Source: Dethiosulfatibacter sp. (GTDB taxonomy: Bacteria > Bacillota > Clostridia > Tissierellales > Dethiosulfatibacteraceae). From it: 6,568 bases of DNA. Of this stretch, positions 5,981-6,568 are shown one piece after another. A program made the translations under genes and the position numbers. The stretch spans positions 1 to 6,568 of the forward strand of contig JAUVAG010000068.1 of the NCBI GenBank assembly GCA_030591825.1, read 5' to 3'. The notes under the pieces are model-generated. The model made no database searches. It was not told the DNA's origin and saw only the letters and a program-made list of their open reading frames with translations. Within the stretch, counting starts at the first letter, position 1, and each line of letters starts with the position of its first letter.

Positions 5981-6568
5981 ATGATTGTTACGAAAATAAA
6001 CTTGCCTTACGGAAAAGGCACAAAGGAACTTGAAATATCAGAAGACAAGCTTGAAGGGATCCTTTTGTCGAGAACTCACGAATATAAACCTTCCAGGACC
6101 GAGTCGGAGCTAGTACGGGATGCGCTCAACAATCCCGTAGGCTCGGCTCCGTTGGAAATGTTAGCTAAAGGGAAGAAAAACATAGTCATTATATCAAGCG
6201 ACCATACAAGACCTGTTCCTTCCCATGTAATAATGCCTGAGATACTTGATGTCATAAGAAAAGTGAACAGTGATTCGAAAGCCACAATACTCGTAGCTAC
6301 GGGAGCCCATAGAGCTTCAACCGATAAAGAGCTTAGGGACAAGTATGGAAATGATATTGTGGACAACGTAAACATTGTCATACATGACAGTAAGAATGAA
6401 AGCGAAATGACAGATCTGGGAACCCTTCCTTCAGGAGGTTCACTTATGCTGAACAGGGTTGCTGTTGAAGCAGACCTGCTCATAGCTGAAGGTTTCATCG
6501 AACCCCACTTTTTTGCAGGTTTTTCTGGAGGCAGAAAATCCATACTTCCTGGAATAGCGAGCTATAAA
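5981..6568 (+). CDS. larA: Nickel-pincer lactate racemase LarA (5' part only)
   Basis: The frame is open for 196 codons to the window end, under half of the usual ~420-430 residues. LarA interconverts D- and L-lactate by hydride transfer to a nickel-pincer nucleotide cofactor in the cytoplasm. Landmarks are INLPYGKG near the start, SDHTRP (73-78), ATGAHRAS with His110, and EPHFFAGFSGGRK (174-186). In the Lactiplantibacillus plantarum enzyme the matching residues are His108, the catalytic His174 and the cofactor-bound Lys184. Here they are His110, His176 and Lys186, an equal shift of two. The ATG at 5981 is the best start because it keeps the conserved N-terminus, but its ribosome binding site is badly spaced. 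Cofactor makers LarB, LarC and LarE must be encoded elsewhere. It is called lctF in A. woodii; here no permease gene separates it from lctD. Confidence 0.92.
   Translation, partial: MIVTKINLPYGKGTKELEISEDKLEGILLSRTHEYKPSRTESELVRDALNNPVGSAPLEMLAKGKKNIVIISSDHTRPVPSHVIMPEILDVIRKVNSDSKATILVATGAHRASTDKELRDKYGNDIVDNVNIVIHDSKNESEMTDLGTLPSGGSLMLNRVAVEADLLIAEGFIEPHFFAGFSGGRKSILPGIASYK

Noticed and set aside
1..6568. CRISPR arrays, insertion sequences, tRNA or rRNA genes, in-frame TGA (selenocysteine) codons
   Set aside because: No regularly spaced repeats, transposase fragments or tRNA-like sequences were seen. No frame is interrupted by TGA; the selenoprotein genes grdA and grdB would lie before the window.

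Overview
The window fits a low-GC, strictly anaerobic, amino-acid-fermenting member of the Clostridia (Peptostreptococcaceae or Tissierellales type). The evidence is the glycine reductase genes, a flavin-based confurcating lactate dehydrogenase operon, AT-rich DNA and strong AGGAGG ribosome binding sites. No species can be named from the sequence alone. All genes are on the + strand.

Left part (1-2110): the end of a glycine reductase operon. It holds the C-terminal part of grdC (protein C beta subunit, thiolase/KAS III-like) and the complete grdD (protein C alpha subunit, PlsX-like). GrdD keeps the acetyl-accepting cysteine at exactly residue 359. Together they release the acetyl group of carboxymethyl-selenoprotein A as acetyl phosphate, which yields ATP. 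A Rho-independent terminator lies about 190 bases after grdD.

Middle (2111-2757): a 647-base AT-rich gap without a gene but rich in structure. It holds alternative inverted repeats at the grdD 3' end, the terminator, a Rex-like site, a strong 10-bp hairpin, and a nested-stem region ending in a T-run (2501-2632) that may be a small RNA or leader of unassigned family. A sigma-A-type promoter (2650-2680) follows. Just downstream of it is a TGGTNNNACCA palindrome typical of FadR/LldR-type GntR regulators, then a strong ribosome binding site.

Right part (2758-6568): a tightly packed operon of lctB (EtfB), lctC (EtfA), lctD (FAD lactate dehydrogenase) and the 5' part of larA (nickel-pincer lactate racemase). 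Gene spacings are 9, 0 and 7 bases. By analogy with Acetobacterium woodii, LctBCD oxidises D-lactate with NAD+ while consuming reduced ferredoxin. LarA would let both lactate isomers enter. The EtfA here lacks the N-terminal ferredoxin domain that is essential in the A. woodii enzyme.

How they could work together (inference): NADH from lactate oxidation can reduce thioredoxin, the electron donor of glycine reductase. Lactate could therefore act as electron donor for glycine reduction, with acetyl phosphate formed by GrdCD. No new system is proven here. The most worthwhile leads are the intergenic RNA, the EtfA without ferredoxin domain, and the operator/Rex architecture.
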